From positions 1-64,000 of the forward strand of contig DLRW01000019.1 of the NCBI GenBank assembly GCA_002501205.1: a stretch of DNA of 64,000 nucleotides, written 5' to 3'. Positions 53,701 to 61,789 of this stretch are shown one piece after another. Position 1 is the stretch's first letter. Every line of letters starts with the position of its first letter. The position numbers and the translations under genes were made by a program. A model generated the notes under the pieces. The model was not told the origin of the DNA and did not search any database. It saw only the letters and a list, made by a program, of their open reading frames with translations. The stretch is from Flavobacteriales bacterium UBA7878 (GTDB lineage Bacteria; Bacteroidota; Bacteroidia; Flavobacteriales; Schleiferiaceae).

Positions 53701-55504
53701 AGTCTGAAGTGGTAGTAGGACTTACTGTAGTATTAGGATCATTGGAATCGGCAATATTGGGTCCGGAGATCCAGCTAAAGCTGGAAGTACTGGCATTAAC
53801 AATCGCTTGCACACCAGACACTGCTACCTGTCCACTAAAATGAACATAAATAGTATTGGTACCACCTGAGTTCCAAACTCCGGCCAATTGCGCATCAGAA
53901 AGGCTAATGGTATTTGGGTAAGATCCGTAGTTAATTGCATCGCAATAACAAGAATATGCTGGAGTAAAGGAGTACACAGAAGTACCATTTACAGAGATGC
54001 TGATATTGGAACTGTTACTACAATTGGCATAGAATAATCGTACATCGATGGAGCTTAAAGCGCCACCAGCCTGATAGTTCGCAGACACTCCACTATTGTA
54101 GAACCAGTCATAGCCATCATTACATAAATTGGTTCCGAAGCCACAACTGCCACCATAGGCATCATATAAACAAAGAGCAGTACTGCTATTCGAAGTTCCA
54201 GAACCGGCAGGTAGGTTAAATAGGCTGGCATTCAATTGCGTGCTTCCACCTACACAAATAGACTGATCATTACCGGCATTCACTCCTACAGGATTAGGTT
54301 GCACTACGGTAACATCAAAGCTGTAATTCGCGGTTCTACCCTGGGCATCCGTTACGCTAAAGCTATTGGTGGTTGTTCCTAAAGGGAAGCTGGAACCCGA
54401 TGCCAGACCAGCAGTTGGTGAGCTGGATAAATCTTGTTGAATGGCACAGGAATATAAACTGGCAATCACACTGTAATTCACCTCAGCCAAACATCTTCCG
54501 GTTTGAGCGGTAACGGTGATATTACCTGGTCCGTTAATGCTAGGTGCAACAGGATCCGTAACGTTTACCATGGCCGAGCCGGTAGCGGTATTTCCGTAAA
54601 TATCGGTTACGGTTAGCCAAACATTATTAGGTCCAATATTAGAACAGTCGAAAGTATTAGGACTCACCGACATACTGGCAATTCCACCACAAGCATTATC
54701 AAAGGAGCCATTATCAATATCGGCAGCTGTAATCGTTGCCGTTCCATTTTGTAGGCTAACATTTGCATTTTGGGTAAGCACTGTAGGCGCTTGGTTGTCG
54801 GCTACAATCACATTAAATGTGGAAGTAGAAGTGTTACCGTATTGGTCGGTAGAACTTACAGTTACCGGAGTAGTTCCTTGAGGAAAGGTAGATCCCTGAG
54901 CGATACTGTAGCTGGTACTTACTGAACCTCCGCAAGCATCCACAGCGCTCACATTATAGTTGGTCACCACAGCACCACAGCTCGCGGTTGAAGGAGCTAC
55001 GGTAATATCATTAGCCGTGATCGCAGGACCGGTATTATCATTAAAACTGGAGTTAATGGTTACCGGATACAGATTACCACAGGCTTCTGTTGTATATGCA
55101 CTGGGGCCACTAATAATGGTAAGGCTTACCGGCGTATTACAAGCAGGTGGATTAAAATCCCAATACACCCAGTCGCCATAGGTGTTTTGAAGACTACTAC
55201 ATCCAGTAAGATAGGCGCTTGATCCACCACCGCCAGGCAAATTAGACCAATGGGTATCGTCTACCGCACCCGCTCCGTAATAGGTTTGGGAGGTAGTTAC
55301 TCCACCAATGGTGTACTGAATGTTTAGGGGGAAGCTGGAGTAAGTTCCACTTCCAGCAGCATTGCCATGCCAGTGCTCAATCCACACGCGGATTGCACCA
55401 GTAGAGGGCACAATGTTCCATCGAACCTGTACACCGTGAGCGACTACCGAAAAGGATAGCCCCAAGGCACACAAGACCGTAAAAATGAGTTTGTTTGGTT
55501 TCAT
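50762..55504 (-). CDS. Giant T9SS-secreted surface protein with HYR and SprB-like repeats
   Basis: 1580 residues. Signal peptide 1-22. Then HYR-like domains, a gliding-adhesin-type domain (VSCPGGNDAAIDLTTANTNN, residues about 735-790), tandem units beginning APxVxTQNxxVxLDANG with DIDNGSxDxC, and a second HYR (TYTATDAAGNSVSASFTVSV). After a SprB-type repeat (NISCNGAADGSVDLSANGGC) comes a Gly/Asn-rich linker (about 1425-1445) and a CHHGNTICIDSSAVASHLSNH element. The last 80 residues are a type A sorting domain (FDFSVYPNPNDGLFQVQI to KQISRIIKN). It would leave through SprA and be anchored on the surface. Adhesion is inferred from composition, not shown. One repeat unit carries a large inserted domain. 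A short AraC-type regulator gene lies just upstream. Confidence 0.9.
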   Translation of the reverse strand: MKPNKLIFTVLCALGLSFSVVAHGVQVRWNIVPSTGAIRVWIEHWHGNAAGSGTYSSFPLNIQYTIGGVTTSQTYYGAGAVDDTHWSNLPGGGGSSAYLTGCSSLQNTYGDWVYWDFNPPACNTPVSLTIISGPSAYTTEACGNLYPVTINSSFNDNTGPAITANDITVAPSTASCGAVVTNYNVSAVDACGGSVSTSYSIAQGSTFPQGTTPVTVSSTDQYGNTSTSTFNVIVADNQAPTVLTQNANVSLQNGTATITAADIDNGSFDNACGGIASMSVSPNTFDCSNIGPNNVWLTVTDIYGNTATGSAMVNVTDPVAPSINGPGNITVTAQTGRCLAEVNYSVIASLYSCAIQQDLSSSPTAGLASGSSFPLGTTTNSFSVTDAQGRTANYSFDVTVVQPNPVGVNAGNDQSICVGGSTQLNASLFNLPAGSGTSNSSTALCLYDAYGGSCGFGTNLCNDGYDWFYNSGVSANYQAGGALSSIDVRLFYANCSNSSNISISVNGTSVYSFTPAYSCYCDAINYGSYPNTISLSDAQLAGVWNSGGTNTIYVHFSGQVAVSGVQAIVNASTSSFSWISGPNIADSNDPNTTVSPTTTSDYVAQYTTAEGCIATDTVTVSVNPLPSVSLANFNPISFYASPISLSGGSPAGGVYSGAGVSNGSFDPGATSIGLQTIYYTYTDANGCGNTDSATIDVIPCNIQLSETHSNVSCPGGNDAAIDLTTANTNNGESFNWTGPNGFTASAEDLNGLASGTYTVVVTDGNGCTETLSVVIVDNPDNTAPTILAQNVNLVLDANGTATIQGPATSTPVFDGSLSNEPTGYNLSSMTDWTVLHGNVDVDNFISSSASGRTIDLAGNTNAKIESNGSVSLVPGDYVINFLHLNNAGSGESSDQFKLTIGTAYSQVFTSTNSLKNESISFTVNASETAKVTLEQLGANDASGCFVADLMLERIIPGTYLVDGGSYDNCQLASLTASQVNFDCSDLGANTVVLMGLDASGNTASASAVVTVVDNLAPNVVTQNIAVALDANGVASISAADIDNGSSDVCGISSMSVSPSSFSCADVGVQTVTLSVSDASGNVATGTATVTISDAIAPAVSTQNAIVYLDASGNASISTGDIDNGSTDACGVASYSLDKDQFACADLGVNTVQLTVTDVNGNSAIASATVEVRDAINPVISGMPADITIVPQPNDCSPSVSWTAPSASDNCSVSLSSSHNPGDNFNVGATTVTYTATDAAGNSVSASFTVSVNPTPVTVSLSSPVFIGGDNISCNGAADGSVDLSANGGCEPYTYAWSNGSSAEDLNALTAGTYNVTVTDANGQTASASITLTEPAPVAASASSSGYLSGNGVTGTTLYLGYGPQSINLSASATGGHGPYAYSWSNGANTAATWVSPTATTTYTVTVTDVNGCSVSTSLVVDVVDARCAAGNSNGKGRANNGNGNGGQLTKVYVCHHGNTICIDSSAVASHLSNHNNGNHSCTLGACNGSAKHIDAPSAFDFSVYPNPNDGLFQVQIESAKEQDLRFVITDLQGRVIEIRDDFVVAGITELRFDLSNYATGVYLLEVVGAEEKQISRIIKN
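51985..52465. repeat. Two adjacent coding repeats in the giant surface protein
   Basis: Two neighbouring units of about 80 codons, each running from APxVxTQNxxVxLDAxG through DIDNGSxDxCG and FxCADxGVxTVxLxVxDxxGN to the start of the next. The nucleotide identity is moderate, so recombination between them is possible but the units have diverged. A third unit upstream is interrupted by an insertion. Confidence 0.6.
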
Positions 55505-55564
55505 AAATGGGGGTTTTTAGATGAACCTCCAAACTACGAAGCCTACCCAGCCTTTAAGCCCTGA

Positions 55565-55596
55565 TTTTGTGACAACAAGCCCCTCCTTTTGTGACA
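55565..55596. promoter_or_regulatory. Direct repeat TTTTGTGACA, 22-base period, possible AraC-type operator
   Basis: The ten-base word TTTTGTGACA occurs at 55565-55574 and again at 55587-55596. The start-to-start distance of 22 bases equals about two helical turns, the layout bound by AraC-family HTH domains. The site is 60-92 bases upstream of the surface protein start and ends exactly where the AraC gene stops. Regulation is inferred. Confidence 0.5.
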
Positions 55597-55974
55597 CTAT
55601 GCCACTTCTCGAAGCAGCTCTGAAGGGCGAATTTGATAATGCTGATAAAAATGATCACTAAAGGTTTCCGCACTTTTATAGCCTACCCGATAGGCTAATT
55701 CTTTAACCCGGCGCACGGAACTGCTATCGATATGCTCTTTAGCTTTTACCATTCTAAATTCTCGGATGTAAGGAGCGGGAGTGTGACCAATTCTTTCCAT
55801 TTCTCGATAGAGTTGTCGGCGGCTAAGCTCCAAATATTCAGCGAGTTTACCGGCATTAAAATCTGCATCGCTATGAAAAGAGTTCATAATCAGATGGAGC
55901 TTTCGGCAAAACTCGATTTGATGAGGCGTAAGAATCCCTTTGCCTTCATCGCAAAAAAAGCTTAGACGTTCCAT
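55597..55974 (-). CDS. AraC-family helix-turn-helix regulator, stand-alone DNA-binding domain
   Basis: 125 residues. The whole protein is little more than the double helix-turn-helix: first HTH at about 42-60 (NAGKLAEYLELSRRQLYREM), then YIREFRMVKAKEHIDSS and second HTH at about 92-115 (VKELAYRVGYKSAETFSDHF), followed by YQIRPSELL. No sensor or ligand domain is present; the first 35 residues resemble the linker that precedes this domain in larger Bacteroidota regulators. The surface protein gene lies 92 bases downstream with a phased direct repeat between them. A terminator separates the gene from infB upstream. Confidence 0.88.
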   Translation of the reverse strand: MERLSFFCDEGKGILTPHQIEFCRKLHLIMNSFHSDADFNAGKLAEYLELSRRQLYREMERIGHTPAPYIREFRMVKAKEHIDSSSVRRVKELAYRVGYKSAETFSDHFYQHYQIRPSELLREVA

Positions 55975-56064
55975 GACATTGATTGGTTCAACACCTGAAA
56001 GTATAACAGCAAAGCCTTAGCAAACAAAAACTTGTATTTGAAACCTCGTAATTATTAGGACCAA

Positions 56065-56098
56065 CAAAAAAGCCGCCTCGGTAGAACCGGGGCGGCTT
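56065..56098 (-). terminator. Intrinsic terminator of the rimP-nusA-infB operon
   Basis: Stem AAGCCGCC and GGCGGCTT with extra pairing in the loop, followed on the minus strand by six T. It is 24 bases after the infB stop. Confidence 0.9.
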
Positions 56099-56121
56099 TG
56101 CTATACTATTGGTTTTAAGAC

Positions 56122-59121
56122 TTAGAGGGTCTTCTTCACCTCTACTTCTTCATAACCTTCGATGATATCTCCTACTTTGATATCGTTGTAGTTCTTGATA
56201 TTCAATCCACATTCGAAGCCTTTCTTCACTTCTTTCACGTCGTCTTTGTAACGTTTCAATGAAGCCAGCTCGCCGGTGTATACTACCACACCATCGCGGA
56301 TAATGCGCACCTTGGTATTTCGGGTGATTGTTCCATCCAGAACATAACATCCGGCAATGGTACCCACCTTCGAAATCTTGAAGGTTTCGCGGATTTCCAC
56401 ATTACATACCACTTCTTCCTTAACATCCGGAGAAAGCATACCTTCCATCGCATCGCGAATCTCATTGATCGCATCGTAAATGATGGAGTACAAGCGTACA
56501 TCTACACTTTCTTTCTCGGCCAACTTACGGGCATTTGCAGAAGGACGCACCTGGAAGCCAACGATAATAGCATCAGATGCAGCGGCTAATAGAATATCGC
56601 TTTCTGAAATCTGACCTACGGCCTTGTGAATAATATTCACCTGGATTTCTTCGGTCGACAATTTCTGTAAAGAGTCACTCAAGGCCTCGATCGAACCATC
56701 CACGTCACCTTTAACGATCACATTCAATTCTTGGAAGTCACCCACCGCCAAACGACGACCAATTTCTTCCAGAGTAAGGTTCTTCTGAGTACGGGCACTT
56801 TGCTCACGCTGTAATTGGGTACGCTTGGCCGCGATGTTTTTCGCTTCGCGCTCATCTTCCATTACCACAAATCCGTCACCCGCCTGAGGAGCACCATCCA
56901 AACCGAGGATGTTTACCGGACGAGCCGGACCTGCTTCTTTCAAACGATGGCCACGCTCATCGAGCATTGCCTTTACCTTACCACTGTATTGACCCGCCAG
57001 TACATAATCCCCTACACGGAGGGTACCATTTTGCACCAGAATGGTAGCTAAGTATCCACGACCTTTATCCAGAGAGGCTTCAATTACGGCACCGCTACTA
57101 CGACGATCAGGATTAGCTTTAAGATCTAATAATTCGGATTCGAGCAATACTTTCTCTAATAATTCATTCACACCTAATCCGGTCTTAGCCGAAATATCAT
57201 GGGATTGAATTTTACCACCCCAGTCTTCTACCAGGAGGTTCATAGAGGCTAATTGCTCCTTAATCTTCTCGGGGTTCGAGGTCGGACGATCTACCTTGTT
57301 AATGGCAAATACGATTGGTACTCCTGCCGCCTGAGCGTGAGAAATAGCTTCCTTGGTTTGAGGCATTACCGCGTCATCCGCCGCAATTACAATAATCGCA
57401 ACGTCGGTAATTTTCGCACCCCTTGCACGCATAGCGGTAAAGGCCTCGTGACCCGGAGTATCAAGGAAGGTAATATGCTGACCACTTTCTAATTCTACCG
57501 AATAAGCTCCGATGTGCTGAGTAATCCCCCCGCTCTCACCGGCAATTACATTGGCTTTACGAACGTAGTCAAGCAATGAAGTTTTACCATGGTCAACGTG
57601 TCCCATAACGGTCACAATTGGAGCCCGTGGTTTCAAATCTTCTGCTTTGTCTTCTTCCTCAACAATGGCATCCGACACTTCACTATCCACAAACTCTACC
57701 TGATAACCGAATTCTTCAGCAACGATGGTTAGAGTTTCGGCATCCAAACGCTGGTTAAGAGTTACCATCATACCCAGCGACATACAAGAAGAAATTACTT
57801 GAGTAGGCGCTACATTCATCATCGTAGCCAGCTCACTCACGGTAACAAATTCTGTTACCTTCAGTACCATATCTTCTTCCTGCTGCATCGCTTCGTTCAG
57901 AGCATCTTGCTCACGACGTTCTTGACGTTTCTCACGACGCAGTTTGGCACCTTTATTTTTACGACCACCAGTTAATTTCTCCAGGGTCTCTTTAATTTGC
58001 TTTTGTACTTCCTCCTCCGTCAGCTCTTGTTTAGGTTCGGGCTTACGACCACGACCACGGCGATTATTGTTGTTATTATCGCGACGGTTACCTTGCTGAT
58101 TATTAGAATTGGTATCGGTACTAATCCGTTTGCGTTTCCGCTTTTTCTTCAGATCGTCCTTATTGTCAGTACTGGAGGCTACTTTCTTCTTAGGCTTCTT
58201 CTCAAATTTAGAGAGGTCTACCTTTTCACCGGTAAACTTAGGTCCACTGAGCTTCTCATACTTAGTTTTGATAGTATCAGAAGAACCTTCTGCAGGTTTT
58301 TCCTCTGCCCCTTCTTGCTTTTCTTCCGCTTTGGCTTCCACCTTTGCTTCCTTAGGAGCCTCGGCTTTTACTTCCTCTTTGGGCGCTTCTTTTTTGGCTT
58401 CAGGAGCAGGAGTTTTAGCTGCGGGCTTTTCTTCCTTGGGCTCTTCCTTCACTTCGGCAGGAGCCTCAGCTTCAGGGGCAGGACTTTCTACCGGAGCTTT
58501 TTCTTTAGGAGCATCTTTAGGCGCTTCTTCTTTGGCCTCAGGAGCGGCTTTCTCCTCTTGTTTGGGCGCATCGGCCTTCACTTCGGGAGCTTCCTTTTGA
58601 TTAGGTGCTTCTTCAGCCTTGGGTGCTTCTTCTGCTTTGGGAGCTTCTTCCTTAACCGGAGTCTCTTCCACTTTTTCAGTAGCAGCTTCTTCCTTAGGGG
58701 CTGGTGCTTCTTCGGCCTTCACTTCGGGAGCAGGCTCGGCCTTCTCCTCTTCTTTCTCTTCAGCTGGAGCGGGTTTACCGGCCTTATCCAGATCGATCTT
58801 ACCCACCATTTTAGGACCACTCAAAGTAGGGCGCTCAATGCTTTCAGGTTCACGCTTGCCTTCTGGCTTGCTATCTTCCCGCTCACGCAACATGGCTTCT
58901 TTCTCCTGTTGCTTTTGACGCACTACCTCCTCTGAGGCTTCCTTCTTGGCTTTATCAGGAGCAAACTTCTCCAATACCTTCTGGATATAGTCACCCGAAA
59001 CTTTGGTATTGGGACGCAACTTCTCCTCTATCCCAAGTTCCTCGAGATATTCAGATACAGTGCTAACTCCGATATTGCACTCTTTAGCTAATTGACTAAG
59101 TCGTAGCGACTTTTCAGTCAT
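56122..59121 (-). CDS. infB: Translation initiation factor IF-2
   Basis: 999 residues. GTPase that places initiator tRNA on the 30S subunit. G motifs: GHVDHGKTSLLD (about 503), DTPGHEAF, NKVD; then the C1/C2 domains, ending VGDIIEGYEEVEVKKTL. N-terminal winged domain (LRLSQLAKECNIGVSTVSEYL). Between about 60 and 290 lies a low-complexity region rich in Lys, Glu, Ala and Pro with many EAPK/KEEAP units, followed by a basic Asn/Arg-rich stretch. Such regions are usual in Bacteroidota IF-2. Cotranscribed with nusA (14 bases upstream). Confidence 0.97.
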   Translation of the reverse strand: MTEKSLRLSQLAKECNIGVSTVSEYLEELGIEEKLRPNTKVSGDYIQKVLEKFAPDKAKKEASEEVVRQKQQEKEAMLREREDSKPEGKREPESIERPTLSGPKMVGKIDLDKAGKPAPAEEKEEEKAEPAPEVKAEEAPAPKEEAATEKVEETPVKEEAPKAEEAPKAEEAPNQKEAPEVKADAPKQEEKAAPEAKEEAPKDAPKEKAPVESPAPEAEAPAEVKEEPKEEKPAAKTPAPEAKKEAPKEEVKAEAPKEAKVEAKAEEKQEGAEEKPAEGSSDTIKTKYEKLSGPKFTGEKVDLSKFEKKPKKKVASSTDNKDDLKKKRKRKRISTDTNSNNQQGNRRDNNNNNRRGRGRKPEPKQELTEEEVQKQIKETLEKLTGGRKNKGAKLRREKRQERREQDALNEAMQQEEDMVLKVTEFVTVSELATMMNVAPTQVISSCMSLGMMVTLNQRLDAETLTIVAEEFGYQVEFVDSEVSDAIVEEEDKAEDLKPRAPIVTVMGHVDHGKTSLLDYVRKANVIAGESGGITQHIGAYSVELESGQHITFLDTPGHEAFTAMRARGAKITDVAIIVIAADDAVMPQTKEAISHAQAAGVPIVFAINKVDRPTSNPEKIKEQLASMNLLVEDWGGKIQSHDISAKTGLGVNELLEKVLLESELLDLKANPDRRSSGAVIEASLDKGRGYLATILVQNGTLRVGDYVLAGQYSGKVKAMLDERGHRLKEAGPARPVNILGLDGAPQAGDGFVVMEDEREAKNIAAKRTQLQREQSARTQKNLTLEEIGRRLAVGDFQELNVIVKGDVDGSIEALSDSLQKLSTEEIQVNIIHKAVGQISESDILLAAASDAIIVGFQVRPSANARKLAEKESVDVRLYSIIYDAINEIRDAMEGMLSPDVKEEVVCNVEIRETFKISKVGTIAGCYVLDGTITRNTKVRIIRDGVVVYTGELASLKRYKDDVKEVKKGFECGLNIKNYNDIKVGDIIEGYEEVEVKKTL

Positions 59122-59135
59122 GAAATTGATTTAAA

Positions 59136-60371
59136 TTATTCTTCAAATTCAGCACGCAATATACTGCGTACGTCCTCAATGGTTTCTTCTTCCAGGTCGG
59201 TCCGCGAAAGTAACTCATCTACTGACAGCTCCAATACGCTTTTCGCGGTATCACAACCAATTGATTTAAAGGCATCGATAACCCAGCTTTCGATTTCGTC
59301 AGAGAACTCAGTTAATTCTACATCCTCATCCTCATCTACATCACGGTACACATCGATTTCATAACCGGTTAATTGTCCGGCTAATTTAATATTAAGCCCG
59401 CGCTTACCAATCGCCAGGGATACTTGATCCGGCTTTAAGTAAACATCTGCACGCTTATTGGTTTCATCCAATACAATGCTGCTAATCTTCGCAGGGCTCA
59501 ATGCTCTCTGAATCAACAGTTGATCATTATTGGTGTAGTTGATTACGTCTATATTCTCATTGCCGAGCTCACGAACAATGCCATGAATACGACTACCTTT
59601 CATACCTACACAGGCACCCACTGGGTCAATACGATCATCGTAAGACTCCACTGCCACTTTTGCCTTTTCACCTGGCTCGCGAACTACCTTCTTCACGGTA
59701 ATTAATCCGTCGAACACTTCGGGAATTTCTTGCTCGAAGAGCTTTTCCAGGAAACGCTCATCGGTACGAGAAAGAATAACCACTGGCTTGGTTCCACGTA
59801 AATCCACATCGCGAACTACGGCGCGAATGGTATCTCCCTTGCGGAAGAAATCACGTGGAATTTGTTGATCCTTAGGTAAGATCAGTTCATTCTGATCATC
59901 ATCATAAATGATTACCGCACGAGGACGCACATGGTGTACCTCTCCCGTAAGGATCTCTCCTTCCAGATCTTTATATTTCTTATAGATAATGCTATTGTCA
60001 TGCTCCTGAATTTTCTGCACCAGGTTCTGACGGAAGGCCAACACAAAACGGCGACCTTGATCAATCAATTTTAATTCTTCTGAAGCCTCTTCACCCACTT
60101 CAAAGTCGGGCTCGATCTTCACGGCTTCCGAAAGGGCGATCTCTGTGTTTTCGTCCTCCACTTCACCGTCGGCCACAATCATACGATTACGCCAAATTTC
60201 CAGGTCCCCCTTGTCGGGGTTCACAATGATATCAAAGTTATCGTCACTGCCGTATTTCTTGCGCAATTGGTTACGCAGAGCATCTTCAAGAATAGCCATC
60301 AGGGTAACCCGATCGATATTCTTTTCATCTTTAAATTCGGCAAAACTTTCAATGATAGCCTGATTTTCCAT
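59136..60371 (-). CDS. nusA: Transcription termination/antitermination factor NusA
   Basis: 411 residues. N-terminal RNA polymerase-binding domain (IDRVTLMAILEDALRNQLRKKYG), S1 domain (EGEILTGEVHHVRPRAVIIYDD), and two KH domains with DPVGACVGMKGSRIHGIVREL and VSLAIGKRGLNIKLAGQLTG. A short acidic C-terminal helical domain follows (about 350-411, rich in Asp and Glu). Order rimP-nusA-infB is the usual one in bacteria. No ylxR-type gene is inserted. Confidence 0.97.
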   Translation of the reverse strand: MENQAIIESFAEFKDEKNIDRVTLMAILEDALRNQLRKKYGSDDNFDIIVNPDKGDLEIWRNRMIVADGEVEDENTEIALSEAVKIEPDFEVGEEASEELKLIDQGRRFVLAFRQNLVQKIQEHDNSIIYKKYKDLEGEILTGEVHHVRPRAVIIYDDDQNELILPKDQQIPRDFFRKGDTIRAVVRDVDLRGTKPVVILSRTDERFLEKLFEQEIPEVFDGLITVKKVVREPGEKAKVAVESYDDRIDPVGACVGMKGSRIHGIVRELGNENIDVINYTNNDQLLIQRALSPAKISSIVLDETNKRADVYLKPDQVSLAIGKRGLNIKLAGQLTGYEIDVYRDVDEDEDVELTEFSDEIESWVIDAFKSIGCDTAKSVLELSVDELLSRTDLEEETIEDVRSILRAEFEE

Positions 60372-60385
60372 AATAGCCTTTATGC

Positions 60386-60853
60386 TTAATTGAACCTGAC
60401 TTGAACCCGCGCCTCATCTATATCCTGCAGGTTTAGTTTCACGTCTTTTTTAACCGTTACTTTTCCTTTTCCCACTTCTTTAGGCTCTCTTTCACTCCAT
60501 TCGAGGGTTAAAATTCCCTCACTGAAATCTACCAATTCGCCCTTAAATTTTTCGCCGTCCTTGGTCTTTACTTTTAAGTCGCGACCAATATTTTGAACAT
60601 ACTGCTCTTTAACCTGCAATGGACTACCCACTCCGGGTGAACTAACTTGTAATTCAAAGTCCTCTTGCTCACGGTCGAGATTATGCTCAATGGCACGTGA
60701 AATAGCCGTTATACCTTCTAAATTAATGCCTTCCATTTTGTCTACCGTAACCTGAATAATGTTGCCGGCAGCAATCTGAAAATCCACTAAAAAGGCCTGC
60801 TGTTCTTCCAAACCAGCCTCTAAAAGTGCACGTACTTTTTGCGAATCGATCAT
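60386..60853 (-). CDS. rimP: Ribosome maturation factor RimP
   Basis: 155 residues from the ATG at 60851-60853; a longer reading to 61054 runs through a hairpin and into the sirtuin gene and is not credible. RimP helps assemble the 30S subunit. Visible: IIQVTVDKMEGINLEGITAISRAIE, LQVSSPGVGSPLQ (the conserved SPG motif) and the C-terminal SH3-like domain VKTKDGEKFKGELVDFSEG. The gene precedes nusA by 14 bases. A TAnnTTTG promoter element and a hairpin lie in its leader. Confidence 0.94.
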   Translation of the reverse strand: MIDSQKVRALLEAGLEEQQAFLVDFQIAAGNIIQVTVDKMEGINLEGITAISRAIEHNLDREQEDFELQVSSPGVGSPLQVKEQYVQNIGRDLKVKTKDGEKFKGELVDFSEGILTLEWSEREPKEVGKGKVTVKKDVKLNLQDIDEARVQVRFN

Positions 60854-60867
60854 GTAGCCTAATAAAA

Positions 60868-60887
60868 GAGGGGACACGCGTCCCCTC
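60868..60887 (-). terminator. GC-rich hairpin with U-run between the sirtuin and rimP genes
   Basis: Perfect eight-pair stem GAGGGGAC/GTCCCCTC with a four-base loop, followed on the minus strand by TTTTATT. It is 31 bases after the sirtuin stop, where it can terminate that gene. It also lies only about 5 bases inside the predicted rimP transcript, 14 bases before the rimP ATG, so it may act as a leader structure. Confidence 0.75.
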
Positions 60888-60898
60888 AAAAGTGGCCG

Positions 60899-60906
60899 CA
60901 AATATA
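60899..60906 (-). promoter_or_regulatory. Candidate -7 promoter element of rimP-nusA-infB
   Basis: Minus strand TATATTTG is an exact match to TAnnTTTG. Transcription would start near 60892, just before the hairpin. No TTG is found at 17-23 bases. Confidence 0.5.
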
Positions 60907-60918
60907 CAATTATTACAC

Positions 60919-61683
60919 TTAAATTCCTTTCTGAAAAGACTTTAAAACAGACTGTATCAAGTTCATACCTGCCGACGCTCCACTTTCGAGATGCAGCAAG
61001 GGGCCAGTGCCGTAGGTTTGAACCGGATGCGGATCGATCACAATCAAAGGACAAGAGGCTTCAATCATCTGCACCAAAGAAGCTGCCGGATATACCTGCA
61101 AAGAACTACCAATCACAATCATCAATCTGCAATGCGCTAAAAAGTCCACCGCCTCATCCATGGCCGGCACCATTTCACCAAACCATACTACATGCGGTCG
61201 TAATTGAGAACCCAATTCACATTGATCCCCCCAATTCAGAGCCCACCCTTCTATACTATATACCCTGGTATCATCTGCTGTGCTGCGCGCCTTCCTTAAC
61301 TCTCCATGCAAATGCAAGACGTCTGAAGTGCCAGCCCGCTCATGCAAGTCGTCAACATTTTGAGTGATTACCCTCAAGTTGAATTCCCTTTGTAATTCTG
61401 CAATGGCATGATGTCCCTCATTGGGTTCGACCTCCAATAATTGCTTGCGACGCATATTGTAGAAATTCAAGACTTTATGGGGATCCCGAGCCCAGGCCTC
61501 CGGGGTAGCCACCTCTTCAATGGCATACTCTTCCCAGAGTCCGCCTTTCTCTCTAAAGGTGCTTATCCCGCTTTCGGCACTCATTCCTGCACCCGAGAAT
61601 ATTATTATATGGTCGGATGTCGTAAATTGAGCCGACTTTAAAAATTGATGTACCCTCTCGGTGGTTTGATCCCGATTTCGCAT
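60919..61683 (-). CDS. Sir2-family NAD-dependent protein deacylase, zinc-less SIRT5-like
   Basis: 254 residues. Core motifs: FSGAGMSAESGISTFR (30-44), TQNVDDLHERAG (107-118), catalytic His126 in HLHGEL, VVWFGEMVP and GSSLQVYPAASL. Tyr75 and Arg78 (FYNMRRKQL) fit the YxxR pair that SIRT5/CobB-class enzymes use to bind succinyl- or malonyl-lysine, so desuccinylation is more likely than plain deacetylation. The region where zinc-binding cysteines normally lie, between the catalytic His and the RPHVVWFGE motif, has only one Cys. The first 22 residues extend beyond the usual start. The nearest downstream gene on its strand is rimP, behind a terminator hairpin. Confidence 0.92.
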   Translation of the reverse strand: MRNRDQTTERVHQFLKSAQFTTSDHIIIFSGAGMSAESGISTFREKGGLWEEYAIEEVATPEAWARDPHKVLNFYNMRRKQLLEVEPNEGHHAIAELQREFNLRVITQNVDDLHERAGTSDVLHLHGELRKARSTADDTRVYSIEGWALNWGDQCELGSQLRPHVVWFGEMVPAMDEAVDFLAHCRLMIVIGSSLQVYPAASLVQMIEASCPLIVIDPHPVQTYGTGPLLHLESGASAGMNLIQSVLKSFQKGI

Positions 61684-61746
61684 AGCGCTATATCTTTAAA
61701 ATTGGACCTTTCGTCTAATATTAGCCGCACTCCCAAATTCTAAAGA

Positions 61747-61754
61747 TACTTTTG
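61747..61754 (+). promoter_or_regulatory. Candidate -7 promoter element of the receiver-HEAT-glycosyltransferase module
   Basis: TACTTTTG fits TAnnTTTG and lies 35 bases before the receiver ATG. The -33 side has only TTA at about 23 bases. Confidence 0.4.
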
Positions 61755-61789
61755 ATCTCGGTATAGTTCCGCCCAATTAAGTAAATGTC

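Noticed and set aside
57997..58935. Long plus-strand open frame (312 codons, Phe/Leu/Arg-rich) and neighbours at 58109-58918
   Set aside because: It is the antisense of the Lys/Glu/Ala-rich linker of infB; the biased composition removes stop codons from the opposite strand.
60854..61054. Extended N-terminus for RimP
   Set aside because: The extra 67 codons run through a hairpin and into the sirtuin gene and do not match the family.
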